Positions 1-7,481 are shown, numbered from the stretch's first letter. The stretch: DNA of 11,988 bases from Pseudomonadota bacterium (GCA_022360105.1 JAKSDL010000697.1:1-11988), one strand, 5' to 3'. Notes: generated by a model from the letters alone, not told the origin. A program made the numbers and translations.

Positions 1-5
1 ATTTA

Positions 6-791
6 CTAATGGTTCCCCGCCAATGAGGTTTCCACATGCCAGGACAGAATTCTCTGCTGTACCTTTCTGGCTAACCGATCCAGCGAAAAGCCCAGCAAAG
101 AAAGAACGATAATGCCGGCAAAGACACGTTCAGTATCAAACGTGCGCTGGGAATCGATGACTAGAAATCCCAAACCGGAATCGCTGGACAGCATTTCAAC
201 CCCCACAAGAGACATCATGGCGATGGCGGTTGAAATTCTCATCCCGGTAATAATCATCGGCAAGGCGGACGGAAGCAACACCTTGATCCACAATTGCAGA
301 CCAGAAGCACCAAGGGAGCGGGCTGCCATGATAAGCTTTTGGTCAACGCCCTTGATACCGGCGATGGTATTGATAATAATAGGGAAAAAACAGGATTTAA
401 AAATAATCATGATTTTTGATGTGTCACCAATACCAAACCAGAGGAAAAAAATGGGAATGAGGGCAAAGGTAGAAAGCGGGCGCAGCAACTCGATCAGGGG
501 ATCGAAAAAGTCCTCCAACAAGCGGGACCATGAGATCATAATTCCCAAACTGACGCCGATAACCGCAGCCAGACTATATCCAACCAACGCTCGTCCCAGG
601 CTGACATAACCGTGGTATAACAATTCGCCCGATGCAATCATCTCAAAAAGGGTTTGAAACACAATGCTGGGTACAGGTAGAAACCATGCGGCAACAAGTT
701 CCTGCCGGGTGATGGTTTCCCAGATAATAAGAATCAACAACGGTGAGATCAACTTACGATACTTTGATTTAACAAATGCAATCGGATTCAT
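6..791 (-). CDS. ABC importer permease, SsuC/TauC/NrtB-type
   Basis: Inner-membrane permease subunit of an ABC importer of the sulfonate/nitrate/taurine class (BPD_transp_1 fold). The 261-residue length is normal for the family. Hydrophobic segments are visible near residues 14-26, 66-87, 106-122, 126-145, 174-200 and 222-238. The EAA loop that docks on the ATPase lies at about 156-184, with AARSLGAS followed by LPSALPMIITGMR. The start codon overlaps the stop of the ATPase gene in an ATGA (788-791), with GAGG seven bases upstream, so the two are probably translationally coupled. It is the last gene of the operon in view; its TAG stop lies at 6-8, so the operon may continue to the left, where a substrate-binding protein could be encoded. 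The substrate cannot be read from the sequence; sulfonate, taurine, nitrate or a pyrimidine precursor are the usual choices for this class. Confidence 0.93.
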   Translation of the reverse strand: MNPIAFVKSKYRKLISPLLILIIWETITRQELVAAWFLPVPSIVFQTLFEMIASGELLYHGYVSLGRALVGYSLAAVIGVSLGIMISWSRLLEDFFDPLIELLRPLSTFALIPIFFLWFGIGDTSKIMIIFKSCFFPIIINTIAGIKGVDQKLIMAARSLGASGLQLWIKVLLPSALPMIITGMRISTAIAMMSLVGVEMLSSDSGLGFLVIDSQRTFDTERVFAGIIVLSLLGFSLDRLARKVQQRILSWHVETSLAGNH

Positions 792-1558
792 GCTGTCACC
801 TCTTCCCAGACAGCTTCTTTCAGGATCTGCTCATATTCTTTGAAGGCAGTACTTGTATGCACATCTCGGGTGCGGGGGCGCTCCAGTTCGATTGGTACGA
901 TGTTTTTGATCGAACCGGGGCGTTTGCTCATGACCACCACCCGATCTGCAAGGAAAATAGCCTCTGAAATGCTGTGGGTAACAAAAAGCACCATGCACCG
1001 GGTCTTCAACCAGATATTCTGCAATTCCGTTTGCAACATCTCCCGGGTTAGGGCATCTAAAGAACCAAAGGGTTCATCCATTAACAACACCTTTGGTTTG
1101 CAGGCCAGCGCCCGAGCGATAGCCACGCGCTGTTTCATACCTCCGGATAATTCATGGGGATAGTGATTTGCAAACTCGGTTAACCCTACCAACTCCATGA
1201 GTGATTCACAGGTGTGGTGAAAGGCACTTCTGGATTCATGTTTTAAGACCGGGCCAAATTCGATGTTTTGTCTTACCGTTTTCCAGGGGAATAGCAAATA
1301 TTCCTGAAAGACGATGGATTGGCTTCCATTCGGGCCATCGATCGTCTTACCATCCAATGTTATTTTCCCTTTAGTCGGTGTTTCCAAACCGGCGATCATC
1401 ATTAAAAAGGTTGATTTTCCACAGCCACTGGGTCCGATAATGGAGACAAATTCGTTGTCTTCAATGTGAAGGGAAACATCCGTGAGCGCTTGAATAGGCT
1501 CACCGTTTTTCTCCTCATTAAATATTTTACTGATGTTGGAAGCATTAACAGACGGCAT
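788..1558 (-). CDS. ABC importer ATP-binding protein, SsuB/TauB-type
   Basis: Cytoplasmic ATPase that powers the permease encoded just downstream. All nucleotide-binding elements are intact in the 256 residues: Walker A GPSGCGKST (42-50), Q-loop with Q85 in FQEYLLFPW, signature LSGGMKQR (137-144), Walker B VLLMDEPFG (157-165), D-loop SLDAL, and the H-loop histidine 195 in VTHS. The Q-loop followed by LFPW and the length fit the SsuB/TauB/NrtD class. The gene starts 14 nt inside the end of the dehydratase-like gene and overlaps the permease by 4 nt, so it sits in the middle of one four-gene transcript. No regulatory C-terminal domain of the MalK/PotA kind is present. Family assignment is secure; the substrate is not. 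Confidence 0.95.
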   Translation of the reverse strand: MPSVNASNISKIFNEEKNGEPIQALTDVSLHIEDNEFVSIIGPSGCGKSTFLMMIAGLETPTKGKITLDGKTIDGPNGSQSIVFQEYLLFPWKTVRQNIEFGPVLKHESRSAFHHTCESLMELVGLTEFANHYPHELSGGMKQRVAIARALACKPKVLLMDEPFGSLDALTREMLQTELQNIWLKTRCMVLFVTHSISEAIFLADRVVVMSKRPGSIKNIVPIELERPRTRDVHTSTAFKEYEQILKEAVWEEVTA

Positions 1559-2720
1559 ACTCTTTTCTCGTGTTTATTTGTTCTAAAAAACCCTCAATTC
1601 GAACCCTCAGCTGTTCCGTATCGGACTGGGAATAATCGGTCACGACATGCAGAAAAGGAAGATTGAGCTGTTGTGTAACCAGTTCCCGAACCCGATATGA
1701 TTCAATTTCAAACGGCTGACAGAACTGCCAGGCTAAATCGATCACCCCATCAACCCCGAACTCGGCGGCCAACCGTTCCAAATCAGAGAGGCGTTGATTA
1801 TTTGGCGTCATACAGGCACAAGTCACCCTCAGGTAACGTTTGGCAATGGCTTTAATGGGATCATCATTTTCTCCAAGCTCAATTACATCTTCCGTGCGCG
1901 TCACACCACCACATCCTTCACTGCAAACCACGATACCGCCACTTTCTTCCACAATCTCCAGAACTTTGCTACACCCCAGACTATTTCCCAGGCCGGTCCA
2001 AAGAATTCTGGGACGATCGGTATTGCAGACAAAATCCTTGTTGGCTATATGTTCCTTTAATTCATTGTGGAACTGCTCCAAGGCATCGATATAGGCTTCG
2101 TAATCAGCACTATAGTTTAATTTGGTCATGATCTTTGTAAAATCCAGACCGGAGATTGGAGAGGGATTGTGCTTCAAAACGTTGAATAGCTTTGTTTTAG
2201 CCATACGCAGGCGATTTTCCAAATCGATCCCGCGTCTTAAATCATCATCCGTGATTGTTACATCCAGTTGCTGCTCCAGAAATCTCTTCGCTGCCTTCAC
2301 CTCTGCCACCCAATGATCCAGCGCCGCATCGGAGTCGGGTTTTTGGGGAAGATCCATCACATACATCGGTTTTTCCCTTTCCAGCAGCTCGTACATCTTT
2401 TTCCGCCCATCACAGGTTGTTTCAGAGATATTGCAATCCGCCAGATGAAATAGCGGGCAACTGCCGGAGATAGCACGACCATAGGTCGCCTTCACTTTGG
2501 GACATTGATCGACAGACAGCACTTCTTCTGCCTTGGCAATGGGACCCTGGGTTGAGCCGCATAAACCGACCGGGATTGCATTTGCAGCGTGTATTAATTC
2601 TTTAGGAGAGTAAGAGCACAGGCAACCCACAACCTTTTTCCCCTCATCCTTGGCCAGGTCCAGGTTGATTGCCAGGTTGCTGCTCACATCATCCAGTGTT
2701 TCCGTAATTTTGAATGCCAT
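1545..2720 (-). CDS. 2-hydroxyacyl-CoA dehydratase family subunit, YjiM / double-cubane-cluster protein-like
   Basis: Iron-sulfur protein of the HgdB/BadD/FldB family (HGD-D domain), 391 residues. Seen: an N-terminal cysteine-rich half (C33, C35, C54, C73, C88, C96, C103, the last in ETTCDGRKKMYE), a C-terminal half with C266, C270, C301, C303 (CACMTPNNQRL) and C334 (WQFCQPFEIES), and the family ending TDYSQSDTEQLRVRIEGFLEQI (about 361-382). The TTCDGKKKMYE and C-x-C-x-x-PNDQRL stretches and the single-subunit layout resemble, from memory, E. coli YjiM and the double-cubane [8Fe-9S] protein of Carboxydothermus more than the two-subunit dehydratases. Known for that branch: reduction of small molecules by an ATP-driven reductase; the physiological substrate is unsettled. 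The activase gene lies 9 nt upstream and ABC importer genes overlap downstream. AGGA precedes the ATG by about four bases. A classical dehydratase or benzoyl-CoA reductase subunit is less likely because no partner subunit gene is adjacent. Confidence 0.88.
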   Translation of the reverse strand: MAFKITETLDDVSSNLAINLDLAKDEGKKVVGCLCSYSPKELIHAANAIPVGLCGSTQGPIAKAEEVLSVDQCPKVKATYGRAISGSCPLFHLADCNISETTCDGRKKMYELLEREKPMYVMDLPQKPDSDAALDHWVAEVKAAKRFLEQQLDVTITDDDLRRGIDLENRLRMAKTKLFNVLKHNPSPISGLDFTKIMTKLNYSADYEAYIDALEQFHNELKEHIANKDFVCNTDRPRILWTGLGNSLGCSKVLEIVEESGGIVVCSEGCGGVTRTEDVIELGENDDPIKAIAKRYLRVTCACMTPNNQRLSDLERLAAEFGVDGVIDLAWQFCQPFEIESYRVRELVTQQLNLPFLHVVTDYSQSDTEQLRVRIEGFLEQINTRKEYAVC

Positions 2721-2729
2721 TGTTTCCTA

Positions 2730-3575
2730 TCATTTTATTTTTTTTGCCAATACAGCGGCACCGAGGGCTCCGGTGATTTGAGGATCTACTGCCATTGGTA
2801 AAAAGGGGGTCTCAAGATGAGACGACAGTTTGTCTCTCAACCCCTTGTTCTTAGCGACTCCTCCGACAAAGGCCAGGCGCTTTTCGATTCCAAATCGTTT
2901 AACCATATTGCCTATTCGCCGGGAAAAAGATTCATAAATACCAGCCACAATATTCTCAGCAACTACACCCTTTGCCAGCAAAGATATGATCTCGGATTCG
3001 GCAAACACAACGCACATGTTGCTAATATCACAAGCGTGAACGGATTGATCCGACAGGTTGGACAGGGCTTCCAGGTCAATATCCAAGGTTCGAGCAACCA
3101 TTTCCAGGAACTTGCCGGTTCCTGCAGCACATTTGTCGTTCATGACAAAATCAACCATCGATCCATGATCGTCCAGCTTCAGAACTTTTGTGTCCTGACC
3201 ACCAATGTCAATGACCATTCGAATCTCGGGATTTACAAAATGACATCCTGCTGCATGGCAGGTAAGTTCGGTTACGGTTTTGTCGACAAACGACAGTGAG
3301 ACACGCCCGTACCCGGTTCCAACTAATTTCCTGATTTGCGATTCTTTGATCCCAAGCTTTTCAATAATCCCACTCAACCCCTCCTCTGCGGCTTTCGCAA
3401 CAGATGTTCCGGTGTCAAGGATTGCATAGGAAACCAATTGAAGATCATTAATAATCGCCACTTTGGTAAACCTGGAACCAACATCAATACCACCATAAAA
3501 CTCATCATGGGGATTGGTTTCCGGCACAAAGCGAGTTAGAGAGGGTGTGGGTGAACAAAAGGAGAACTGGGACAT
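2730..3575 (-). CDS. BadF/BadG/BcrA/BcrD-type ATPase, activase (reductase) of the dehydratase-like protein
   Basis: Homodimeric ASKHA-fold ATPase with one [4Fe4S] cluster that pumps single electrons into the dehydratase-family partner (HgdC / YjiL / DCCP reductase type). Seen in 281 residues: phosphate-1 motif GGIDVGSRFTKVAII (28-42), TGYGR (87-91), phosphate-2 motif VIDIGGQDTKV (121-131), cluster ligands C149 in NDKCAAGTGKF and C188 in NMCVVFAESE, exactly 39 residues apart as in HgdC, and the adenosine motif FVGGVAKNKGL (237-247). It is the first gene of the operon, 9 nt upstream of its likely partner. About 26 residues precede the ATPase core, longer than usual, and no good ribosome binding site precedes this ATG; there is no internal ATG before the first motif, so the start is uncertain (a GTG at residue 17 is possible but also lacks a Shine-Dalgarno sequence). 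Confidence 0.93.
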   Translation of the reverse strand: MSQFSFCSPTPSLTRFVPETNPHDEFYGGIDVGSRFTKVAIINDLQLVSYAILDTGTSVAKAAEEGLSGIIEKLGIKESQIRKLVGTGYGRVSLSFVDKTVTELTCHAAGCHFVNPEIRMVIDIGGQDTKVLKLDDHGSMVDFVMNDKCAAGTGKFLEMVARTLDIDLEALSNLSDQSVHACDISNMCVVFAESEIISLLAKGVVAENIVAGIYESFSRRIGNMVKRFGIEKRLAFVGGVAKNKGLRDKLSSHLETPFLPMAVDPQITGALGAAVLAKKIK

Positions 3576-4039
3576 ACTGATTTATACTTTTGGCTAAACT
3601 GGTTTAAACTTCAAATGATTAAAATATCCATAAACCATATATAACTTGTAGGTGTTTCCACAAATACATAATCTCAATTGTTTAGCTTGTAGAAATAGAG
3701 ATTGTCGATGGTAAGCATACGATAATGCTTATCACTCGGCTTACAGGAACTGATAAATTGAGGATTTGGAGGTTTGATTGGTTTATTGCTTTTGGAATGA
3801 TATTTCTAAAATCAGCACCCTGATTGTTTAATAGGTATCCTGTTATCTGATTTTCTCAAATATAAAAGAAACTCTTTATTTATGTTTTTGGATATTTTTA
3901 ACTCCGAATTTTATTGAGTTTCTGTTTAGCCTGGTGACGTAACCAGATTTCTGTAACACTACTTGCTCGTCACCATGACAAAGTGATAATTAAGTCTGAC
4001 TGCCGTTTCTTAGGATCTATACAAAAAAATAGTTGATGT
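3576..4039. other. AT-rich intergenic region upstream of the activase operon
   Basis: A 464-base gap between the start of the four-gene minus-strand operon and the end of the saccharopine-dehydrogenase-like gene, also on minus. No convincing ORF was found. It should carry the operon promoter; the best sigma-70-like guess on the minus strand is TTGTGG, 16 bases, TATATG at about 3633-3660, which is weak. No GG-N10-GC sigma-54 core was found on the minus strand. It holds an inverted repeat at 3712-3731 and a short one at 3931-3946 (CTGGT, 6 bases, ACCAG). Confidence 0.5.
3712..3731. promoter_or_regulatory. Inverted repeat, possible operator of the activase operon
   Basis: Perfect 7-bp arms TAAGCAT and ATGCTTA separated by ACGATA, giving a 20-bp dyad about 137 bp upstream of the activase start. 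Size and symmetry suit a dimeric repressor or activator site. No regulator gene is adjacent, so the assignment is inference from shape and position only. Confidence 0.3.
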
Positions 4040-4049
4040 TTAAGCAACT
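4022..4049 (-). terminator. Weak rho-independent terminator of the saccharopine-dehydrogenase-like gene
   Basis: On the minus strand AGTTG, a 9-base loop holding the stop codon, CAACT, then A and seven T. The stem is only 5 bp with modest GC, so it may be inefficient, but the T-run directly after the stem and the position exactly at the gene end are typical. Confidence 0.4.
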
Positions 4050-5149
4050 GCGGTGATCGATTCAATTCCATCCTCTACAATCACATCCATGCCCAGTTGT
4101 GCAATTTTTCTTAAAAACTCATCTGAATCCAGAAAATGTCCCATCAAGTGCATTCCGTATTGAGAGATCAGATCCATTTCCAGCATTTGAATTATACATG
4201 CTGCCAAAGGTATCGCTGTCGCTTGATAAGCATCGGAATGACTGACACGAACCAGTATTCGATTGTTGTTATGCGCAAGTGCATTAACTTGAACCAGAGT
4301 AGCAAACGGCGGTTTCGTAAATTTTTCGGCCCAAGTCGCGAACCTGGCACCCAGGTGCAGTGCGGTTTTTGATTTGTAGAGACCGGTCATCATGTAGATA
4401 AAAAATAGGGAGTCTATAGCCGGATTAACACCTGGTGCATACAATCCAAGATTTTGGATACCCAGTTTCTCCATTGGCAACGTTAGCAATTCATAGAATT
4501 CAAAAGGATAGCAGTTCATTGTTCCGAATGGTGGACCCAAATCGATTTTCCTGCCATCAGACAGTTTAGCTTTGATCCAGTTTTGATCCTTGTAAATTCG
4601 ATGACTTACACCAAGTTCAACCAGCATGTCATACACAGAGCCGTAAGTAATCTTGGCCTCACGAGCCATTGATCCCACCTCAACGCTTTTTAGTTGCCCA
4701 AGTTTCGAAAAAGCATGAAAGACCAAAAGGGAAGGTATTCCCGGGACGCATCCCGCTTCGGTAATAAATGTCAGCTCTTTTTTTCTGATGTCCTCGGCTT
4801 TCTGTTGCAGGTATACCTGTTTTTGATGATTGGCATTGATATCGATATAATTGACATTGGCTTCAAAGGCTGCTTCAGCAATTTTACTGCCAATCCCGCT
4901 TAAAGGAATACAGATAATGACCCAATCAACCTTTTTAAATTCGTTTACAATTTCAGTAAAGTTAGAGGCATCTATCGCGATTCCGGATACTCGGGGATTG
5001 CATGATTCCTCGGCTAGTTCGGACGCTGCTGCTTCGGCTTTCTGACGGCTGCGGCCGGCAAGAATGACTTCCAGTTCAGTTTTATCCAGTAAAATTCTGG
5101 CAGTCTCAATGCCAACGGCACCATAACCACCCAAAATCAGTGTTTTCAT
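4040..5149 (-). CDS. Saccharopine dehydrogenase-like NAD(P)-dependent oxidoreductase
   Basis: Cytoplasmic oxidoreductase of the saccharopine dehydrogenase family (Sacchrp_dh_NADP). Counting from the ATG at 5149 it has 369 residues: Rossmann motif GGYGAVG (7-13), the segment AGRSRQKAEAAASEL that usually contacts the NADP phosphate, VDWVIICIPL and NYIDINANH at the end of the nucleotide domain, then EAGCVPGIPSLL opening the substrate-side domain. The first ATG at 5155 touches GGAG directly with no spacer, whereas the second ATG at 5149 lies 6 bases from it, so the second is preferred. The substrate is unknown; family members act on saccharopine, carboxynorspermidine or related N-alkylated amino acids, and many are uncharacterised. 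It is divergent from a sigma-54 activator, with a sigma-54-type promoter upstream. No second lysine-pathway gene is nearby, so a role in lysine metabolism is not supported. Confidence 0.85.
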   Translation of the reverse strand: MKTLILGGYGAVGIETARILLDKTELEVILAGRSRQKAEAAASELAEESCNPRVSGIAIDASNFTEIVNEFKKVDWVIICIPLSGIGSKIAEAAFEANVNYIDINANHQKQVYLQQKAEDIRKKELTFITEAGCVPGIPSLLVFHAFSKLGQLKSVEVGSMAREAKITYGSVYDMLVELGVSHRIYKDQNWIKAKLSDGRKIDLGPPFGTMNCYPFEFYELLTLPMEKLGIQNLGLYAPGVNPAIDSLFFIYMMTGLYKSKTALHLGARFATWAEKFTKPPFATLVQVNALAHNNNRILVRVSHSDAYQATAIPLAACIIQMLEMDLISQYGMHLMGHFLDSDEFLRKIAQLGMDVIVEDGIESITAVA

Positions 5150-5155
5150 GTTCAT

Positions 5156-5159
5156 CTCC
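5156..5159 (-). promoter_or_regulatory. Ribosome binding site deciding the oxidoreductase start
   Basis: GGAG on the minus strand, 6 bases from the ATG at 5149 and 0 bases from the ATG at 5155. The spacing favours initiation at 5149. Confidence 0.6.
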
Positions 5160-5272
5160 GTGAAGTGTTTTGGTAATTAAACTCAATCAGTATCCCATGA
5201 ATATCGTTTTGCATTTTGAATTTGCTGCTGATTGGAATTGACAATGAATAAATGGAATTCGATTTTACCATA

Positions 5273-5287
5273 GCGAACAGCATACCA
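5273..5287 (-). promoter_or_regulatory. Candidate sigma-54 (-24/-12) promoter for the oxidoreductase gene
   Basis: Minus strand reads TGGTATGctgtTCGCT. The GG (-24) and GC (-12) have the required 10-base spacing, and the rest matches TGGCACG-N4-TTGCW except C-to-T twice and T-to-C once. The transcript would start near 5262, about 110 bases before the start codon. The adjacent divergent gene encodes a sigma-54 activator and a long palindrome sits at enhancer distance upstream, which raises the likelihood. Confidence 0.5.
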
Positions 5288-5340
5288 CTTTTTATTCCAT
5301 TGAATTAACTAAGTTTTGCTATCCGGGGTTCTAAAAACTT

Positions 5341-5372
5341 CAATATATGGGAATTTAAATTGCGATATATTG
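5341..5372. promoter_or_regulatory. 32-bp palindrome, candidate upstream activating sequence
   Basis: Outer arms CAATATAT and ATATATTG and a central AATTTAAATT form a dyad in which 14 of 16 base pairs are complementary (mismatches at pairs 9 and 11). The centre lies about 95 bp upstream of the predicted sigma-54 transcription start on the minus strand, the usual place for an enhancer-binding protein, and 55-86 bp before the activator gene ATG, so it could also serve autoregulation. Function is inferred from symmetry and position. Confidence 0.5.
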
Positions 5373-5400
5373 GAACTGAGTTTATGATACATAAAGTTGA

Positions 5401-5427
5401 ATGCTAACCTTTTCAAGGCAAAAGTAA
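5401..5427 (+). other. Possible leader peptide overlapping the activator start
   Basis: An eight-codon frame, ATG to TAA, would encode MLTFSRQK. Its stop overlaps the activator ATG in a TAATG, a layout seen in translational coupling. Only a weak AAAG precedes it, so it may be chance. Confidence 0.15.
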
Positions 5428-6971
5428 TGACTCCCGATGAGTTCTTCAAAGAAGCAACCTTGAGAATCTGTGGCAGTTTGGAAATCGAGCATGCCATGTA
5501 CGCTTGTTTTCGTACTTTGCAGAAAGTGATGCCGGTCGATCGAATTCACCTGGAGATGCTCAAACCGGAAATGAAGGCCATTCTCATTCTTGCTTCTGTT
5601 TCCGAGAAGCACACCAGAAAAGAACATACGCTGGTACCTGGTTTTGCAAAACTTGAGGAAATGGCTAACCTGGTTTTAATTGAACGAAAAGATAAGGTGA
5701 TCATCTTTGATGAGCGCTTGGAAAAGTGGGATCTAATTCTAGACTGGTTTGGCGAATATGTTGACTTTGAGATGAAATCAGCGATGGATCTTGCGCTGCA
5801 ATACGAAGGAGAATTTAAGGGTGCGCTAACTCTGTTTTCAGAGAAAGATAGATTTACGTCGGATCATGCCGAATTGTTAGAAATGCTGCAGAAACCGTTC
5901 GAGATATCACTAGCTAACTACCTGAAGTACCAGGAGGTAACACATCTAAAAGATTTGCTGGCCGATGACAACAGATATCTTCATTCAGAACTGCATCACA
6001 AATATGGTAATGAAATCATCGGGGCAGATTACGGACTTAAAAACGTGACCAAACAAGTTCGTATGGTAGCCCCGTCAGAAAGCCCAGTTCTGCTACTTGG
6101 AGAAACAGGTGTCGGCAAAGATGTTATCGCCAATACAATCCATCATTCATCTACCCGTCAAGGGGGACCTTTTATAAGCGTCAATTGCGGGGCTATTCCG
6201 GAGTCATTGTTAGATAGCGAATTGTTTGGACATGAAAAAGGAGCGTTTACCGGCGCTTTGTCCCGGAAAAGGGGACGATTTGAACGTGCTGATAATGGAA
6301 CTATTTTTCTCGATGAGATAGGTGAGCTTCCTCCAGCTGCACAAGTAAGACTGCTAAGGGTTTTACAAAACCGTGAAATAGAGCGTGTTGGAGGTACTCA
6401 AACTATTCCTGTCAATATTCGCATCATAGCTGCCACTAATCGAAATCTTGAGGAAATGATACAAAAGCAGCTGTTTCGTGAAGATTTATGGTTTCGTCTC
6501 AACGTTTTTCCCATAATTATTCCTCCTCTTCGAGAAAGAAGAATGGATATCCCCTCTCTTTTGGACCATTTCATTTCAATAAAAGCAAAGGAGCTAAAAC
6601 TGACAAAAATACCGACCATAGAACCTGGGGTAGTTGAGACATTGACTGCTTATCGTTGGCCGGGCAATGTGCGTGAGCTACAGAACATTGTCGAACGGGA
6701 ACTGATAATCAATCCGGCAGGTCCACTGTCCTTTGCAAGCTTTATTAAGACCAGTCGATTAGAATCCGCTAATCAATTGACTCCCGCTGGAATTACCACA
6801 GACAATCTCGATGCAGTTAATGCACATCACATCAGACAGGTTCTTGATAAAACCGGTGGAAGAATTAATGGACAAGGAGGCGCTGCTGAATTGTTGGGAC
6901 TTAAACCAAACACATTGCGACACCGCATGAGCAAGCTCGGAATCGCCTTTGGCAGAAAGGCAAAAAGCTGA
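5427..6971 (+). CDS. Sigma-54-dependent transcriptional activator (N-terminal sensor, AAA+, Fis HTH)
   Basis: Enhancer-binding protein that remodels sigma-54 RNA polymerase. From the ATG at 5427 it has 514 residues. An N-terminal, probably GAF-like sensor spans about 10-165. The AAA+ domain has Walker A GETGVGKD (225-232), the sigma-54 contact loop GAFTGA (272-277), Walker B GTIFLDEIGE (291-300), the arginine-finger region FREDLWFRLN (350-359) and WPGNVREL (411-418). A Fis-type helix-turn-helix covers about 466-502 (GGAAELLGLKPNTLRHRM). No receiver-domain aspartate pattern is visible, so it probably senses a ligand directly rather than by phosphorylation. The ATG at 5427 is preferred over the in-frame TTG at 5397 because AAGG lies 8 bases upstream and the protein then opens with TPDEFFKEATLRI, a typical beginning for this class. 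It is divergent from the oxidoreductase gene, its likely target. Confidence 0.95.
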   Translation: MTPDEFFKEATLRICGSLEIEHAMYACFRTLQKVMPVDRIHLEMLKPEMKAILILASVSEKHTRKEHTLVPGFAKLEEMANLVLIERKDKVIIFDERLEKWDLILDWFGEYVDFEMKSAMDLALQYEGEFKGALTLFSEKDRFTSDHAELLEMLQKPFEISLANYLKYQEVTHLKDLLADDNRYLHSELHHKYGNEIIGADYGLKNVTKQVRMVAPSESPVLLLGETGVGKDVIANTIHHSSTRQGGPFISVNCGAIPESLLDSELFGHEKGAFTGALSRKRGRFERADNGTIFLDEIGELPPAAQVRLLRVLQNREIERVGGTQTIPVNIRIIAATNRNLEEMIQKQLFREDLWFRLNVFPIIIPPLRERRMDIPSLLDHFISIKAKELKLTKIPTIEPGVVETLTAYRWPGNVRELQNIVERELIINPAGPLSFASFIKTSRLESANQLTPAGITTDNLDAVNAHHIRQVLDKTGGRINGQGGAAELLGLKPNTLRHRMSKLGIAFGRKAKS

Positions 6972-6993
6972 CTTTCTCTTTGCTTTTACCTCC

Positions 6994-7182
6994 CTAAACG
7001 ACTTTATGATCCTTTATAAACCACTTTTGTACGTCCTGCAGCGATGGAAAAACTATAAATTCAGTATTTCCACCCTGTGAATACGGTTTCAATAGATTCG
7101 ATATTGAAAAATTGATGTCTCGGCTTGAAATGGGAATGACCTTTGAACGATTAAAACTGATTTCTTCTACAGTTCGATCCAA
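6994..7182 (-). CDS. Small hypothetical protein, TTG start, possibly coupled to the upstream gene
   Basis: A 62-residue frame starting with TTG inside the last codons of the 104-residue hypothetical gene (16-nt overlap). It is soluble with no membrane segment or recognised motif (DRTVEEISFNRSKVIP near the start, FPSLQDVQKWF near the end). In favour: tight overlap on the same strand and natural-looking composition. Against: a rare start codon, no clear ribosome binding site, short length. It is not recognised, and could be a random open frame. Confidence 0.3.
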   Translation of the reverse strand: MDRTVEEISFNRSKVIPISSRDINFSISNLLKPYSQGGNTEFIVFPSLQDVQKWFIKDHKVV

Positions 7183-7481
7183 ATACGATGACTGACAAAT
7201 CCGAATTCTTCAAGCGCTGAAGCAAGTTTAAAGCCCAGTTCACTTCCTTTCTTTTCAAATTCCTTTTTCTGGTGAATTAGATGAACACTGAAATCACCCT
7301 CAACAGTAGCTTGATAATAGGCTTTCACAATATTCCTGTTGATCTTAACTTCAATTTCCTTAATGAAATCCCTAAGTTCTGTTTTTAAATTCTCCCTGCT
7401 TTCACCTACAGATCTCACCTCTATAACTTCAATCCATTTTGTAGCATTTTTTTTTACTGTTTGTTCTGAAGAATCTTTCAC
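7167..7481 (-). CDS. Conserved-looking hypothetical protein, 104 residues
   Basis: A GTG-initiated gene with a good AGGAG six bases upstream (7488-7492), which supports the start. The protein is soluble and lysine/glutamate rich. Predicted by eye, the order is strand (WIEVIEVRSV, 16-25), helix (SRENLKTELRDFIKEIE), two strands (NIVKAYYQATVEGDFSVHLIH), helix (KGSELGFKLASALEEFG) and a closing strand (HRIWIEL), a beta-alpha-beta-beta-alpha-beta pattern that suggests a small ferredoxin-like sheet such as dimeric alpha-beta barrel proteins. This fold is inference. The function is unknown. No neighbouring gene informs its role beyond the overlapping 62-residue frame downstream. Confidence 0.65.
   Translation of the reverse strand: MKDSSEQTVKKNATKWIEVIEVRSVGESRENLKTELRDFIKEIEVKINRNIVKAYYQATVEGDFSVHLIHQKKEFEKKGSELGFKLASALEEFGFVSHRIWIEL

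Noticed and set aside
112..609. 165-residue open frame on plus, inside the permease gene
   Set aside because: Antisense shadow of a clear ABC permease; composition lacks a domain and the real gene has the EAA motif and an operon context.
1545..2720. Benzoyl-CoA reductase subunit
   Set aside because: There is only one HGD-D subunit and one activase rather than the four-subunit set, and motifs are closer to the YjiM-like branch.
2817..3299. 160-residue open frame on plus opposite the activase gene
   Set aside because: Antisense to a gene with all ASKHA and cysteine motifs; no ribosome binding site or recognisable fold.
4040..5149. Lysine biosynthesis or degradation role for the saccharopine-dehydrogenase-like gene
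   Set aside because: Only family membership supports it; no other lysine-pathway gene is near and the gene has its own sigma-54 control.
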